49,372 nucleotides of DNA from CAZMOK01 sp964644135 (GCA_964644135.1 CAZXWD010000014.1:1-49372); one strand, 5' to 3'; positions 31,692-40,995 are shown, counted from the first letter of the stretch. Notes: generated by a model from the letters alone, not told the origin. Numbers and translations: made by a program.

Positions 31692-34388
31692 ATGAAACAG
31701 TTTTACAAGTTTGCTGCGATCGCACTCCTTTTCTTTGTTTCAGCCGGGCTTTTCGGCCAGGGCTACGTTAAAGGTGTGATCAAGGATGCGGACACCAAAG
31801 AAGGATTGGTTGGTGCTACCGTATTTGTCAAAGGTACGACCACAGGGACTACCACAGATGTCAGCGGGCTCTTTATCCTTAAAGTTGATGAAGGGACCTC
31901 GACCATCGTTGTGCAATTCGTTGGATATAAAGCACAAGAATTCGAGGCTACAGTCAGTCAAGGAGAGACCCGGAACCTTGGTAATATCTTCCTTGAATCC
32001 ACATCTTTCGGTCTTACCGGTATCCAGGTAATTGCCGACAGGGCCCAGGAACGCGAAACCCCGGTAGCCCTCTCGAACCTCGACAAAAAAGAAATTGAAC
32101 AGGTGCTGGGATCAAGGGACATCCCTATGGCCATGAACATCACTCCCAATGTTTATGCCACCATGCAGGGTGGCGGAGCCGGTGATGCCAGGATCAATGT
32201 CAGGGGCTTCAACCAGCGTAACGTTGCCATTATGATCAACGGTGTCCCCGTTAACGACATGGAAAACGGCTGGGTATACTGGTCGAACTGGGACGGAGTG
32301 GGTGATGCAACCTCATCCATCCAGATCCAGAGGGGCCTCAGCGCCGTTAACCTTGCCACTCCCTCGATCGGTGGTACAATGAACGTAATTACCAACCCTG
32401 CAGAACAAAAGGCCGGATTCTCATACAAACAGGAATTTGGTACAGGCAGGTTCATGAAATCCACAATATTCGGGCACTCCGGGCTCATTGACGGTAAATA
32501 TGCTTTCAGCGGCGGTGTTGTGAGGAAGACCGGTGACGGTATCATCGACGGTACCTGGACCGATGCATGGGCTTACTTCTTCGGAGCAAGCTGGAACATC
32601 AACTCCACAAACCGTATAGAGCTTTACGCTATTGGCGCGCCGCAGCGTCACGGACAAAACCTGTATAAGCAAAACATAGCTGCTTACAGCCATGAGTACG
32701 CCAAAAGTCTTGATGATTACGACGAAGCTGCACTGGATGCCTTCCCGGAAGACCCCGCAGGACGCTATTATAACGAAAACTGGGGAACAGTTGACGAAAA
32801 ATATGACGGTCAGCAGGAGTGGAACGGTAAGCTGCACGACAGGTACGACAAAAAGCTCCTCAACGAAAGGGAAAACTACTACCACAAGCCACTCGTTAAC
32901 CTGAACTGGTACTCCATGTTCAGTGAAAAAGTCTCGCTCTTTACCACAGCTTATTATTCAGGCGGTAAAGGTGGCGGTACCGGAACCTACGGCAGCATGA
33001 GATGGGATTACCGCGGTCCTTCAAGGGTTGTCGACTGGGACGCAACCATAGACCGTAACATGGAAACCGACACTGCCAGGGGTATCCTCAGGAACAGCAT
33101 CAACAATCAGTGGACCATCGGTATCCTTTCAAAACTGAAATGGAGGGTCAGTGACAGGCTGAGCTTCTCGCTGGGTATCGACGGACGTACTGCTGAGATC
33201 GAGCACTACAGGACGGTACGCGACCTACTGGGAGGACAGTTCTTTATTTATGACGGTAATGACTTCGATATGGAAGATCAATACAGAAAAGTGCGCGGAG
33301 ATAAAATTGCCTACAACTTCACCAATACGGTTAACTGGATTGGTGGCTATGCCCAGGGTGAATACAAAACCGAAAAACTCACAGCATATGCCATGGCTGG
33401 TTTTTCAGGCATTAAATACGGATATACCAACCATTTTACGATGACCGATGCTGGTACTGAACTTACCGCGGAAACAGATTTTATTACAGGATACCAGGCA
33501 AAAGGGGGTGCCAACTACAACCTGACGGAACAGATCAACATATATGCAAACCTGGGCTATGTTTCAAAGGTGCCCATCTTCGATGCCGTTATAAACGACC
33601 GCGATGCTTCTGTGGCCGAGAGTCCTGAGAATGAAAAATTCACCTCATTTGAAGTTGGTGGACAGGCAGCAAGCGCAAACCGCAAATTCGTTGCCAACCT
33701 TAACTTCTATTACACAACCTGGATGGACCGTACAAGGAACATAGGCATCGTTCTCGAAGACGGTTCAGAAGGTTTCGTGTTTATCCAGGGAATGGACCAG
33801 CGCCACCTCGGCTTTGAGCTGGAAGGCAAGTGGATCCCCACTAGCTGGCTCGAAATCCTCTTTGCAGGATCTATCAACAACTGGACCTATACCAGTGACG
33901 TAACAGGTGTATACAAAGATTATGAAGGTGGTGGTGAAGAAGAAGTTGAATACAACTATTATGTCCGCGATCTTAAAGTGGGCGATGCACCGCAGACACA
34001 GGGTATCCTTGGAATTACCGTATATCCTGTCAAGCAATGGCGTTTCCAGATCCTCCTGAGAAATTACATGGACCACTATGCCGACTGGGACCCATTCTCA
34101 AGGACCGACCCGGACGACAGGATGCAGGTATGGAAAGCCCCGGCCTTTACAGTTGTTGACCTTCATACATCATACGACATACCTCTTGATGGTGACCTTC
34201 AACTTCAGCTCTTTGGTCATGTCTTCAATGTATTTGACAATGTATACGTACAGGATGCCGTTGACAACAGTCGTTACAATTCATACAGCAATGACGAAGG
34301 TATCGTGAATCCACACTCGGCAGATGCCGCTGAGGTGTTCCTCGGTCTTCCGTTCCACTTCAACGTCGGTGTTCAACTGAGATACTAA
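31692..34388 (+). CDS. TonB-dependent outer-membrane receptor, second of the pair
   Basis: An 898-residue receptor closely related to the preceding one in its plug: RINVRGFNQRNVAIMINGVP here versus NVNIRGFKQENVALLLNGVP. It has a signal peptide ending GLFGQ, a regulatory domain with GATVFVKGTTTGTTTDVSG, and a barrel ending NVGVQLRY. No terminator is visible between the two genes. It could therefore be read from the riboswitch promoter or from a promoter in the A/T-rich 202-bp spacer, where I find no exact TAnnTTTG. Its ligand is unknown. It has a clear terminator at 34409-34441. Confidence 0.92.
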   Translation: MKQFYKFAAIALLFFVSAGLFGQGYVKGVIKDADTKEGLVGATVFVKGTTTGTTTDVSGLFILKVDEGTSTIVVQFVGYKAQEFEATVSQGETRNLGNIFLESTSFGLTGIQVIADRAQERETPVALSNLDKKEIEQVLGSRDIPMAMNITPNVYATMQGGGAGDARINVRGFNQRNVAIMINGVPVNDMENGWVYWSNWDGVGDATSSIQIQRGLSAVNLATPSIGGTMNVITNPAEQKAGFSYKQEFGTGRFMKSTIFGHSGLIDGKYAFSGGVVRKTGDGIIDGTWTDAWAYFFGASWNINSTNRIELYAIGAPQRHGQNLYKQNIAAYSHEYAKSLDDYDEAALDAFPEDPAGRYYNENWGTVDEKYDGQQEWNGKLHDRYDKKLLNERENYYHKPLVNLNWYSMFSEKVSLFTTAYYSGGKGGGTGTYGSMRWDYRGPSRVVDWDATIDRNMETDTARGILRNSINNQWTIGILSKLKWRVSDRLSFSLGIDGRTAEIEHYRTVRDLLGGQFFIYDGNDFDMEDQYRKVRGDKIAYNFTNTVNWIGGYAQGEYKTEKLTAYAMAGFSGIKYGYTNHFTMTDAGTELTAETDFITGYQAKGGANYNLTEQINIYANLGYVSKVPIFDAVINDRDASVAESPENEKFTSFEVGGQAASANRKFVANLNFYYTTWMDRTRNIGIVLEDGSEGFVFIQGMDQRHLGFELEGKWIPTSWLEILFAGSINNWTYTSDVTGVYKDYEGGGEEEVEYNYYVRDLKVGDAPQTQGILGITVYPVKQWRFQILLRNYMDHYADWDPFSRTDPDDRMQVWKAPAFTVVDLHTSYDIPLDGDLQLQLFGHVFNVFDNVYVQDAVDNSRYNSYSNDEGIVNPHSADAAEVFLGLPFHFNVGVQLRY

Positions 34389-34408
34389 TAATACTTGTCA
34401 GAAATATA

Positions 34409-34441
34409 AAAGGCTGTCCGTTAAGGGCGGCCTTTTTTTAT
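34409..34441 (+). terminator. Terminator of the receptor pair
   Basis: AAAGGCTGTCC pairs with GGGCGGCCTTT (two G-U pairs, GTTAA loop) and runs into seven T. Confidence 0.9.
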
Positions 34442-34472
34442 CTGTACTGAGAAATTTTATAGCTTTATGTTT

Positions 34473-34514
34473 CAGTCGGCAGTTGGCAGTTGGCAGTAGG
34501 CAGTTGGCAGTAAA
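34473..34514. repeat. Heptamer array (CAGTTGG), 6 units
   Basis: Six units of CAGTTGG and variants in strict 7-bp register. Confidence 0.8.
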
Positions 34515-34532
34515 TAGTAGATTAAAATAGCT

Positions 34533-34560
34533 AAAACATTAAACACTAAACACTAAACAT
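34533..34560. repeat. Heptamer array (TAAACAC), 4 units, abutting a start codon
   Basis: AAAACAT, two TAAACAC and TAAACAT in strict register, ending three bases before ATG 34564. Confidence 0.75.
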
Positions 34561-34563
34561 AAA

Positions 34564-35817
34564 ATGACCAAACATATACCTGTTCGCACGGCCATTCTTT
34601 TCCTCCTGGCCGGAATTCTGTTTTCCTGTACAAATGCGATGCAGGAAGAGCCTTCCGAAAAATACCTTATCATGCTCTCCATGGATGGCTTCAGGTGGGA
34701 CTATACCGATAAAACAAGCACCCCGAACTTCGACAGGATCGCCGCCAAAGGGGTCAAAGCCGAATCGCTTAAGCCCTGCTTCCCTACAAAGACTTTCCCC
34801 AATCATTATTCCATTGCAACAGGGCTTTACCCCGATCATCACGGTATCGTCCAGAACAGCTTTTACGATCCTGAAATGGATGCTTTTTACAGGATAAGCG
34901 ACCGGCCGGCGGTCGAGAATGGTGACTTTTATGGCGGGGAACCTATCTGGAATACTGCCGAAAAACAGGGAGTGAAAGCAGGCTGTTTCTTCTGGGTGGG
35001 ATCCGAAGCCGATGTCCAGGGAATGTATGCTTCGTACACAAAAAAATACGACCATGATCTCCCCTTCGGCCAGCGGGTCGACAGCGTGATCGCCTGGCTT
35101 GAACTGCCCGAAGAGAAACGCCCCGGCCTTATCATGTGGTACATGCACGAGCCCGACAGTAAGGGCCACTATTACGGCCCAGAAAATCCCGGCCTTATGC
35201 CCACAATCTCCACCCTGGACAGTCTCCTTGGGGTTTTTCTCGACCATCTGGAAGAGCTGCCCATATACGAGGATATCAACATAATAGTCACCTCCGACCA
35301 TGGGATGGGACAGACCAGCAACGAACGGGTCGTCTATCTTGATGATCACATTGAAGAAGACTGGTTTTCAACCATCCAGGGGTATAACCCGAATTATCTT
35401 TTCAAGGTTAAGGAGGAACACCGCGACAAGGCCTTCAGGGCCCTTAAGGAAATGGAAAACGTTTCAGTATGGAAACATGGTGAAGTACCTGAAAGATTAC
35501 ATTATGGCACAAACCCCAGGACCCTTGATTTTATCCTGGTGGCCGACAGCTCCTGGAGCGTGGGATGGAGAAAGGATGATGGAAGGTTCGATGGCGGCGC
35601 CCACGGATACGACAACAGCAACAAAGACATGCATGCCATGTTCTACGCTATGGGCCCTGATTTCAGGGAAAATTATGTACACCCTACTTTTAATAACATC
35701 GATATCTACCCTCTCATAGCCCATATCCTGAACCTCCAACCGGCCAACGTGGATGGAAAGCTGGAGAATGTGGAGGGAATGTTGGTTAATGAACAATTAA
35801 CAATGAACAATGAATAA
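34564..35817 (+). CDS. Nucleotide pyrophosphatase/phosphodiesterase (NPP, alkaline phosphatase superfamily), probable lipoprotein
   Basis: A 417-residue protein with an N-terminal lipoprotein-like signal (LFSC, Cys22). Catalytic motifs are the first metal ligand Asp41 in SMDGFRW, the Thr nucleophile in PTKTFPNHY (residues 74-82), SDHGMG and GAHGYDN. Such enzymes hydrolyse phosphodiester or pyrophosphate bonds in nucleotides and dinucleotides outside the cytoplasm. The last nine residues are encoded by a 7-bp tandem array, so the C-terminal tail is repeat-derived and the natural end was probably near LENVEGML. A phosphatase gene follows; both may scavenge phosphate. Confidence 0.92.
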   Translation: MTKHIPVRTAILFLLAGILFSCTNAMQEEPSEKYLIMLSMDGFRWDYTDKTSTPNFDRIAAKGVKAESLKPCFPTKTFPNHYSIATGLYPDHHGIVQNSFYDPEMDAFYRISDRPAVENGDFYGGEPIWNTAEKQGVKAGCFFWVGSEADVQGMYASYTKKYDHDLPFGQRVDSVIAWLELPEEKRPGLIMWYMHEPDSKGHYYGPENPGLMPTISTLDSLLGVFLDHLEELPIYEDINIIVTSDHGMGQTSNERVVYLDDHIEEDWFSTIQGYNPNYLFKVKEEHRDKAFRALKEMENVSVWKHGEVPERLHYGTNPRTLDFILVADSSWSVGWRKDDGRFDGGAHGYDNSNKDMHAMFYAMGPDFRENYVHPTFNNIDIYPLIAHILNLQPANVDGKLENVEGMLVNEQLTMNNE

Positions 35818-35870
35818 TGAACAATGAACAATGAACAATGAACAATGAACAATGAATAATGAATAATTAA
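35787..35870. repeat. Heptamer array (CAATGAA), 12 units
   Basis: Twelve contiguous 7-bp units (CAATGAA, TAATGAA and close variants) in perfect register. The array starts inside the NPP coding region and supplies its TAA stop (35815-35817). Confidence 0.9.
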
Positions 35871-35885
35871 ATATTGAGAATTTTG

Positions 35886-35908
35886 TACCCACCCCCTAGG
35901 AGCGGGTA
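35886..35908. repeat. Short REP-like element, copy D
   Basis: It begins TACCCACCCCCTAGG and ends GCGGGTA, as if copy B had lost its centre but kept both ends. It lies shortly after the CAATGAA array. Confidence 0.5.
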
Positions 35909-35934
35909 AAGAAATTTACAAATGATCTTTTGCA

Positions 35935-37263
35935 ATGAAAATGAAATCGACGTTAATTATAATTCTTCTGCTTTCAATAAATCAATTGTTCTCCCAGCGT
36001 GAATTGCTCCGATCGGGCCCGATGGTGGGGTATTCTGAAATGAAGGAGGTGATGCTGTGGGTGCAGACAACAAAGGACGCCAGTGTTCAGATAAGCTACT
36101 GGGAAAGGGACAATGAAAATGACAAGTACTTCACTGAAAAAATAACCACGGAAGAACAAAAGGCATACACTGCCAAATTGCTGGCCGACAAAGTTGAGCC
36201 GGGCAATGTTTATGACTACCGGCTTCTTATTAACAATATTCCCGTGGAACTGCCTTATGAAACATCCTTCCAGTCGCAGGAGCTCTGGCAATGGAGGACT
36301 GATCCTCCCAAAATACGCTTTGCAACCGGGAGCTGCGCCTATATCAACGAAAAAAGATACGACCGCCCCGGCACCCCCTACGGCGGTGATTACCGGATAT
36401 TCGAAAGTATACACGAAAAAGACCCGGACTTCATGATCTGGCTGGGGGATAATTTCTACCTCCGTGAAGCCGACTGGAACACACGTACGGGCATCCTGCA
36501 CAGGTTCACCTACAACAGGTCCACCTCCGAACTTCAGCCGTTGCTCGGATCAGTGCATCATTATGCTATATGGGATGATCATGATTACGGGCCGAACAAC
36601 AGCGACCGGGGCTGGTGGAACAAGAATGTAACCATGGAAGCCTTTGAACTGTTCTGGGCAAACCCTTCATTCGGGGTGGGCGACATTGAAGGCGCCATCA
36701 CCTTTTTTGAATGGGGTGACCTGGATTTCTTCCTCCTCGACAACAGGTATTACAGGTCGCCCAACAACCTGCTGGATGACGAAAAAACAATACTTGGCGA
36801 AGAACAGTTGCAATGGCTGTTCGATGGATTGGCCACCAGCAGGGCGCCTTTCAAATTCGTTGCCATGGGAGGTCAGTTCCTTAATAACTCCGGAGAGCAT
36901 GAAACCTACATGAATTATGGTTTTGCCCCGGAAAGGCAGAAGATCATCGATTTTATTTATGAACAAAACATAGAGGGTGTGTTCTTCCTGTCGGGCGACA
37001 GGCATTTCACTGAACTGAGCAAGCTGGAAGAAGAAGGTGAGCCAGTGATCTACGACCTGACCACCTCTCCCCTCACCTCAGGAGCTTATGCGAATGCGGG
37101 TGAAGAATCGAACAGCCGGAGAGTGGATGGCACACAGGTCACAGAACGCAATTTCTCCATGATCACGGTAACCGGTCCGCGAAAATCGAGGGTGCTGAAG
37201 ATCGAGGTCTTTGATCCGGATGGGGAAAAGAAATGGGAACGCGAAGTATCAATTAACGATTAG
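35935..37263 (+). CDS. PhoD-like alkaline phosphatase/phosphodiesterase (metallophosphatase)
   Basis: A 442-residue exported protein with a signal peptide ending LFSQ (about residue 20) and a fibronectin-like N-terminal domain (about 25-115). A PhoD metallophosphatase domain follows with GSCAY, WLGDNFY, WDDHDYG and FLSGDRHFTEL. PhoD enzymes release phosphate from phosphodiesters such as teichoic acids or phospholipid heads; the substrate here is unknown. It follows the NPP gene, suggesting joint phosphate scavenging. The last three residues and the stop codon lie within a 7-bp array (37250-37305). Confidence 0.92.
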   Translation: MKMKSTLIIILLLSINQLFSQRELLRSGPMVGYSEMKEVMLWVQTTKDASVQISYWERDNENDKYFTEKITTEEQKAYTAKLLADKVEPGNVYDYRLLINNIPVELPYETSFQSQELWQWRTDPPKIRFATGSCAYINEKRYDRPGTPYGGDYRIFESIHEKDPDFMIWLGDNFYLREADWNTRTGILHRFTYNRSTSELQPLLGSVHHYAIWDDHDYGPNNSDRGWWNKNVTMEAFELFWANPSFGVGDIEGAITFFEWGDLDFFLLDNRYYRSPNNLLDDEKTILGEEQLQWLFDGLATSRAPFKFVAMGGQFLNNSGEHETYMNYGFAPERQKIIDFIYEQNIEGVFFLSGDRHFTELSKLEEEGEPVIYDLTTSPLTSGAYANAGEESNSRRVDGTQVTERNFSMITVTGPRKSRVLKIEVFDPDGEKKWEREVSIND

Positions 37264-37305
37264 CGATTATCAATTATCGATTATTGATTAATTATCAGTT
37301 AACAG
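37250..37305. repeat. Heptamer array (CGATTAT/CAATTAT), 8 units
   Basis: Eight units in strict 7-bp register, A/T-rich, that include the TAG stop (37261-37263) of the PhoD-like gene. Confidence 0.8.
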
Positions 37306-37324
37306 TTATAGATCACTATTTATT

Positions 37325-38398
37325 ATGGCGGGAAATTCTATCGGTACTTTATTCAGGCTCACCACCTTTGGTGAATCACACGGGGCCGCTGTGGGTGGCG
37401 TGATCGATGGCTGTCCGCCGGGGATTGCAATTAGCGAACAGATCATTCAAAAAGAACTTGATCTCCGGAAACCCGGTAAACAGCCGGGTTCAACAACACG
37501 TAAGGAAGAAGATAAGGTGGAGATCCTGTCGGGTGTATTCAAAGGCCTTACTACAGGCATGCCGCTGGCGTTCATCATCAGGAACACCGACCAGAAAAGT
37601 GAGGATTACACCGACCTTGAAAACATTTACCGTCCGTCGCATGCCGATTACGCGGTGGAAAAACGTTTCGGGATCCGCGACCACAGGGGCGGCGGCCGGC
37701 TGTCAGCAAGGGAAACTGTTGCCCGCGTTGCTGCAGGGGCTGTTGCAAAAGCCTGTCTTTACAAAGAACAGGTAGAGGTGGTCGCCTATACCTCATCAAT
37801 AGGCGACATAGGTATTGAAAAAGAAAGATCATCCATTAACCGCGAAGAGGTTCTCGATTCCCCTGTCAGGTGCCCTGATGAAAAGGCATCTCTCAAAATG
37901 GCGCAATACCTGGAAGAGCTACGGGAGCAGGGAGAAACGGCGGGCGGTACGATCAACTGCATTGTCAGGGGTGTGCCGGCAGGACTGGGCGACCCGGTAT
38001 TTGACAAGCTACATGCCCTGCTGGCCAGAGCAACACTGAGCATAGGAGGGGCCAAAGGGTTTGAAATAGGTGAAGGCTTTGCAGCGGCCCAAATGAAAGG
38101 CAGCGAACACAACGATGAATGGGTAAATGAAAACGGTGTCATAAAAACATCTTCAAACCATTCAGGGGGTGTGCAGGGAGGGATCTCCAACGGTGAAACG
38201 ATATGGTTCAGGGTTGCCTTTAAGCCGGTTTCATCCATTGCTAAAGAACAAAAAACCGTCGACCGTGAAGGGAAAGAAATTGTTTACCGGGGAGGCGGAA
38301 GGCATGATGTATGCATTGTTCCCAGGGCCGTGCCTGTTGTCGAAGCCATGACCGCACTTGTCATCGTAGATCAACTGCTGCTCCGTAAATGCCTTTAA
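37325..38398 (+). CDS. aroC: Chorismate synthase
   Basis: A 357-residue enzyme that converts 5-enolpyruvylshikimate-3-phosphate to chorismate, the last common step to aromatic amino acids, using reduced FMN as cofactor. Signatures are GESHGAAVGGVIDGCPPG (residues 17-34), RHADYA-like RPSHADYAVEKRFG and RDHRGGGRLSARETVARVA, with GGRHDVCIVPRAVPVVEAM at the C-terminus. It is full length and intact. The preceding 61 bp are occupied by a heptamer array, so promoter information is sparse. Confidence 0.98.
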   Translation: MAGNSIGTLFRLTTFGESHGAAVGGVIDGCPPGIAISEQIIQKELDLRKPGKQPGSTTRKEEDKVEILSGVFKGLTTGMPLAFIIRNTDQKSEDYTDLENIYRPSHADYAVEKRFGIRDHRGGGRLSARETVARVAAGAVAKACLYKEQVEVVAYTSSIGDIGIEKERSSINREEVLDSPVRCPDEKASLKMAQYLEELREQGETAGGTINCIVRGVPAGLGDPVFDKLHALLARATLSIGGAKGFEIGEGFAAAQMKGSEHNDEWVNENGVIKTSSNHSGGVQGGISNGETIWFRVAFKPVSSIAKEQKTVDREGKEIVYRGGGRHDVCIVPRAVPVVEAMTALVIVDQLLLRKCL

Positions 38399-38400
38399 AA

Positions 38401-38428
38401 CTAATGTTTAGTGTTTAGTTTTATATGT
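38401..38428. repeat. Heptamer array (TTAGTGT), 4 units
   Basis: Four units in 7-bp register related to the TTTAGTG array at 25011-25045. It begins two bases after the aroC stop. Confidence 0.6.
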
Positions 38429-38433
38429 TCCTA

Positions 38434-38672
38434 TTCACACTTCACACTTCACACTTCACACTTCACACTTCACACTTCACACTTCACACNNNNNNNNNNN
38501 NNNNNNNNNNNNNNNNNNNNNNNNNNNNNNNNNNNNNNNNNNNNNNNNNNNNNNNNNNNNNNNNNNNNNNNNNNNNNNNNNNNNNNNNNTCACACTTCAC
38601 ACTTCACACTTCACACTTCACACTTCACACTTCACACTTCACACTTCACACCTCAAACCTCACACCTCATTC
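38434..38672. repeat. Heptamer array (TTCACAC) containing an assembly gap
   Basis: Eight exact TTCACAC units precede the 100-N gap (38490-38589) and about eight follow, then degenerate CTCAAAC and CTCACAC units. The array contains the TGA stop of the minus-strand DUF349 gene (38660-38662) and fills the space between two convergent genes. Confidence 0.92.
38490..38589. other. Assembly gap (100 N) inside the TTCACAC array
   Basis: A placeholder of exactly 100 N within a perfect tandem array; true length unknown. Confidence 0.99.
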
Positions 38673-40917
38673 TGTGCTTCCCTGAGATATTTCAGTTTGG
38701 CTTCGTAAAGTGCAACTTCTTCTTTGGCCTTGTTGATCTTCTTTTCAAATTCTTTCTTCAGGAGATCGGCCTTTTTCGATTTGGCCAGGAACCCAATATT
38801 GTTTTCCCAGAGGTTGATGTCTTCCTTGATCTTATTTATCTTTCCGTTGAGGAAGCCCATCTCCTTCCTGATGTTCCTCCGTGAATCGGGTGAATCCTTC
38901 AGGTTTTCCACTTTCTCGGCGTATCCGGCAGTCTTTATTTCCACACTGCTGATATTGAGCTTATCAAGTTTCTCGTCAATGGCCTTCCTGAATTCGTTCT
39001 GGATCTTGTCCTTCTCTTTGATAGGTACATGCCCTATACCGGTCCATTCACGCTGAAATCCTTTCAGGATATCCAGGTTTTCTTCTTTGTTGTCGCCAAA
39101 CTCATGGTTCTTGATCTTTTCGATAAGCTCTTTCTTCTTGCCCAGGTTTTCCTTTTCCCTCTCACCAATGTTGGCGAAAAAATCTGATTTCCTGTTGAAG
39201 AACTCATCGCAGGCAGCCCTGAACCTAGCCCAGATCTTGTCAGAATATCTCCTTGGAACGGGCCCTATCTTTTTCCACTCTTTCTGAAGGTCGATAAGGT
39301 CATTTGTGGTCTTTCGCCAGTCGGTGCTGTCCTTGATGGCTTCGGCCTGCTTGCAGAGGTCAAGCTTCAGGTTATAATTATTAAGCTGCTCCTGCTTTAT
39401 CTCATTGAAGAATTCCTTTTTGTTGGAGAAGAAAGTATTGAGGCAGGTCTTGAACCTGTCCCAGATCACATCGTTATCTTTTTTCGGGGCAGGGCCTATC
39501 GTTTTCCAAACCTTGAAAAGTTCGTTGATCTCATCTGTTTTAACCTGCCACTCTTTAATGGTATTTATTTCGTTTGCAACTATCTGCTCTGCCTTATCGC
39601 AGAGTGCGGTTTTTGCCAGCAAGTTTTGCTCACGCTGTCCGGCAAGCTCGGAATAATGCTGCCGCCTCCTTTCATTTATCTTATCGGTTGCCGCCTTGAA
39701 GCGTTCCCAGATCTCATCTGTCTTGTCGCTGGGAACCGGTCCTATCTCTTTCCATTCATGGTGGTATTTCTGGAGTTCCTTGAATGACTTTACAATCGAT
39801 TTTTCAATCAGTAACTCCTCGGCTTTTTCACACAGCTCCAGCTTTTTGTCGAGGTTCTTCTTGAGGTCGAGGTCCCTCAGCTCTTTGCTGATCTTTACCT
39901 TATCAAAGAATTTCTCAACCAGGAAATGATAGTTCTGCCAGAGGTTATTGACCTCGCCTGCCGGAACGAGACCTATCTCTTTCCATTTGGTCTGTAGTTC
40001 CTTGAATTTATCATAAGTGCTTTTCAGCGATTCGTCAGATGAAACAAGCTCGCGCAGTTCATCGAGTATGGCATTCTTTGCATCAAGGTTCCTGAGCTTA
40101 AGAACTTCCTGCTCCTCGATATACTTTGCCTTTCTTTCTTTATACCTTTCGAATACTTTGTTGAACTTATCAACCAGAGGGTCGGGGCCTGAATCGAAAT
40201 CTTCCTTGTCGCCGCCCGCGGCAATGTATTCTTCGTACTTTTTGTGGTCTTCTTCACGTGTTAATTTAAGGAAGGCAACCTTGATGAGTGCAACTTTGGT
40301 TTTTATGGAAGGAATGTCGCCAGATTCAACGATTTCCTCGAGCATTTCCACAAGTTTCTCCCGTGGATATGTATCGTATTTCTCCGTTTCTTCACTGTCA
40401 TCGTCCCCTTCATCCTCATCCTCTTCGTCGTCATGATGTTCCTCGTCTGAAGGGGCTTGTTTTTTCTCGTCACTTACAGGAGCAGGCTTCTCCTCCTCAT
40501 CCGGTGCAGGCTTTTCCTTTTCATCTGAAACAACCTTTTCCTCCTCTTCTGGAACGGGCTTTTCCTTNNNNNNNNNNNNNNNNNNNNNNNNNNNNNNNNN
40601 NNNNNNNNNNNNNNNNNNNNNNNNNNNNNNNNNNNNNNNNNNNNNNNNNNNNNNNNNNNNNNNNNNNTTTCCTTTTCATCTGAAACAACCTTTTCCTCCT
40701 CTTCTGGAACGGGCTTTTCCTTATCCCGGGAGGGCTCAGGTTTCTCCGTTTCCGGCTCAGTTTGTGATACCTCTGGTTCTTTCTTTTGATCAGGTTGCTC
40801 TTCAGCGGCAGGAGCCTGTTCGTTGGACTGGTCTTCGGTTTGTTTCTTAGTGTTCTCGTCCCGGCTTTCGCTGTTTTCGTTCCCGGGAGTCTGATTGGTA
40901 ATTGATTCTTTCTCCAT
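38660..40917 (-). CDS. DUF349-repeat protein with long acidic N-terminal region, interrupted by an assembly gap
   Basis: One gene that appears split because the 100-N gap (40568-40667) breaks the frame. The N-terminal part (MEKESITNQTPGNENSESR) is a Glu/Pro/Lys-rich disordered region. Both flanks of the gap encode the same motif KEKPVPEEEEKVVSDEKE, so the gap hides more copies. After a very acidic stretch and YDTYPREKLVEMLEEI come at least five DUF349 helical units of about 75 residues, each with a W-x-IGxxP core (for example EWKEIGPVPSDKTDEIW) and a helix ending in RFxxAxDxFF. DUF349 proteins are coiled, cytoplasmic and of unknown function in Bacteroidota. The stop lies within the TTCACAC array. 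A -7 box lies at 40988-40995. Confidence 0.88.
40568..40667. other. Assembly gap (100 N) in the DUF349 gene
   Basis: The sequences on both sides encode the same 18-residue motif, so this is a repeat-induced break. The true length should keep the frame, which 100 does not. Confidence 0.99.
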
Positions 40918-40987
40918 AATGAATGATTAGCGTCCTTATTTCAGCATTTACTGATTCAGGTAAATAGATAATTCTTTTCAAAGGCTG

Positions 40988-40995
40988 CAAAAATA
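40988..40995 (-). promoter_or_regulatory. Promoter -7 box of the DUF349 gene
   Basis: TATTTTTG on the minus strand matches TAnnTTTG, 71 bp upstream of the ATG at 40917. Confidence 0.45.

Noticed and set aside
27395..38672. Possible CRISPR arrays among the tandem repeats
   Set aside because: Units are 6-9 bp with no spacers and no cas genes are present.
38411..38884. Frames encoding repeated HTSHFTL across 38.4-38.9 kb
   Set aside because: Translation of the TTCACAC array and the gap; no independent coding signal.
38660..40917. True frameshift in the DUF349 gene
   Set aside because: The frame is open right up to the gap on both sides and the same motif flanks it; the shift comes from the 100-N placeholder.
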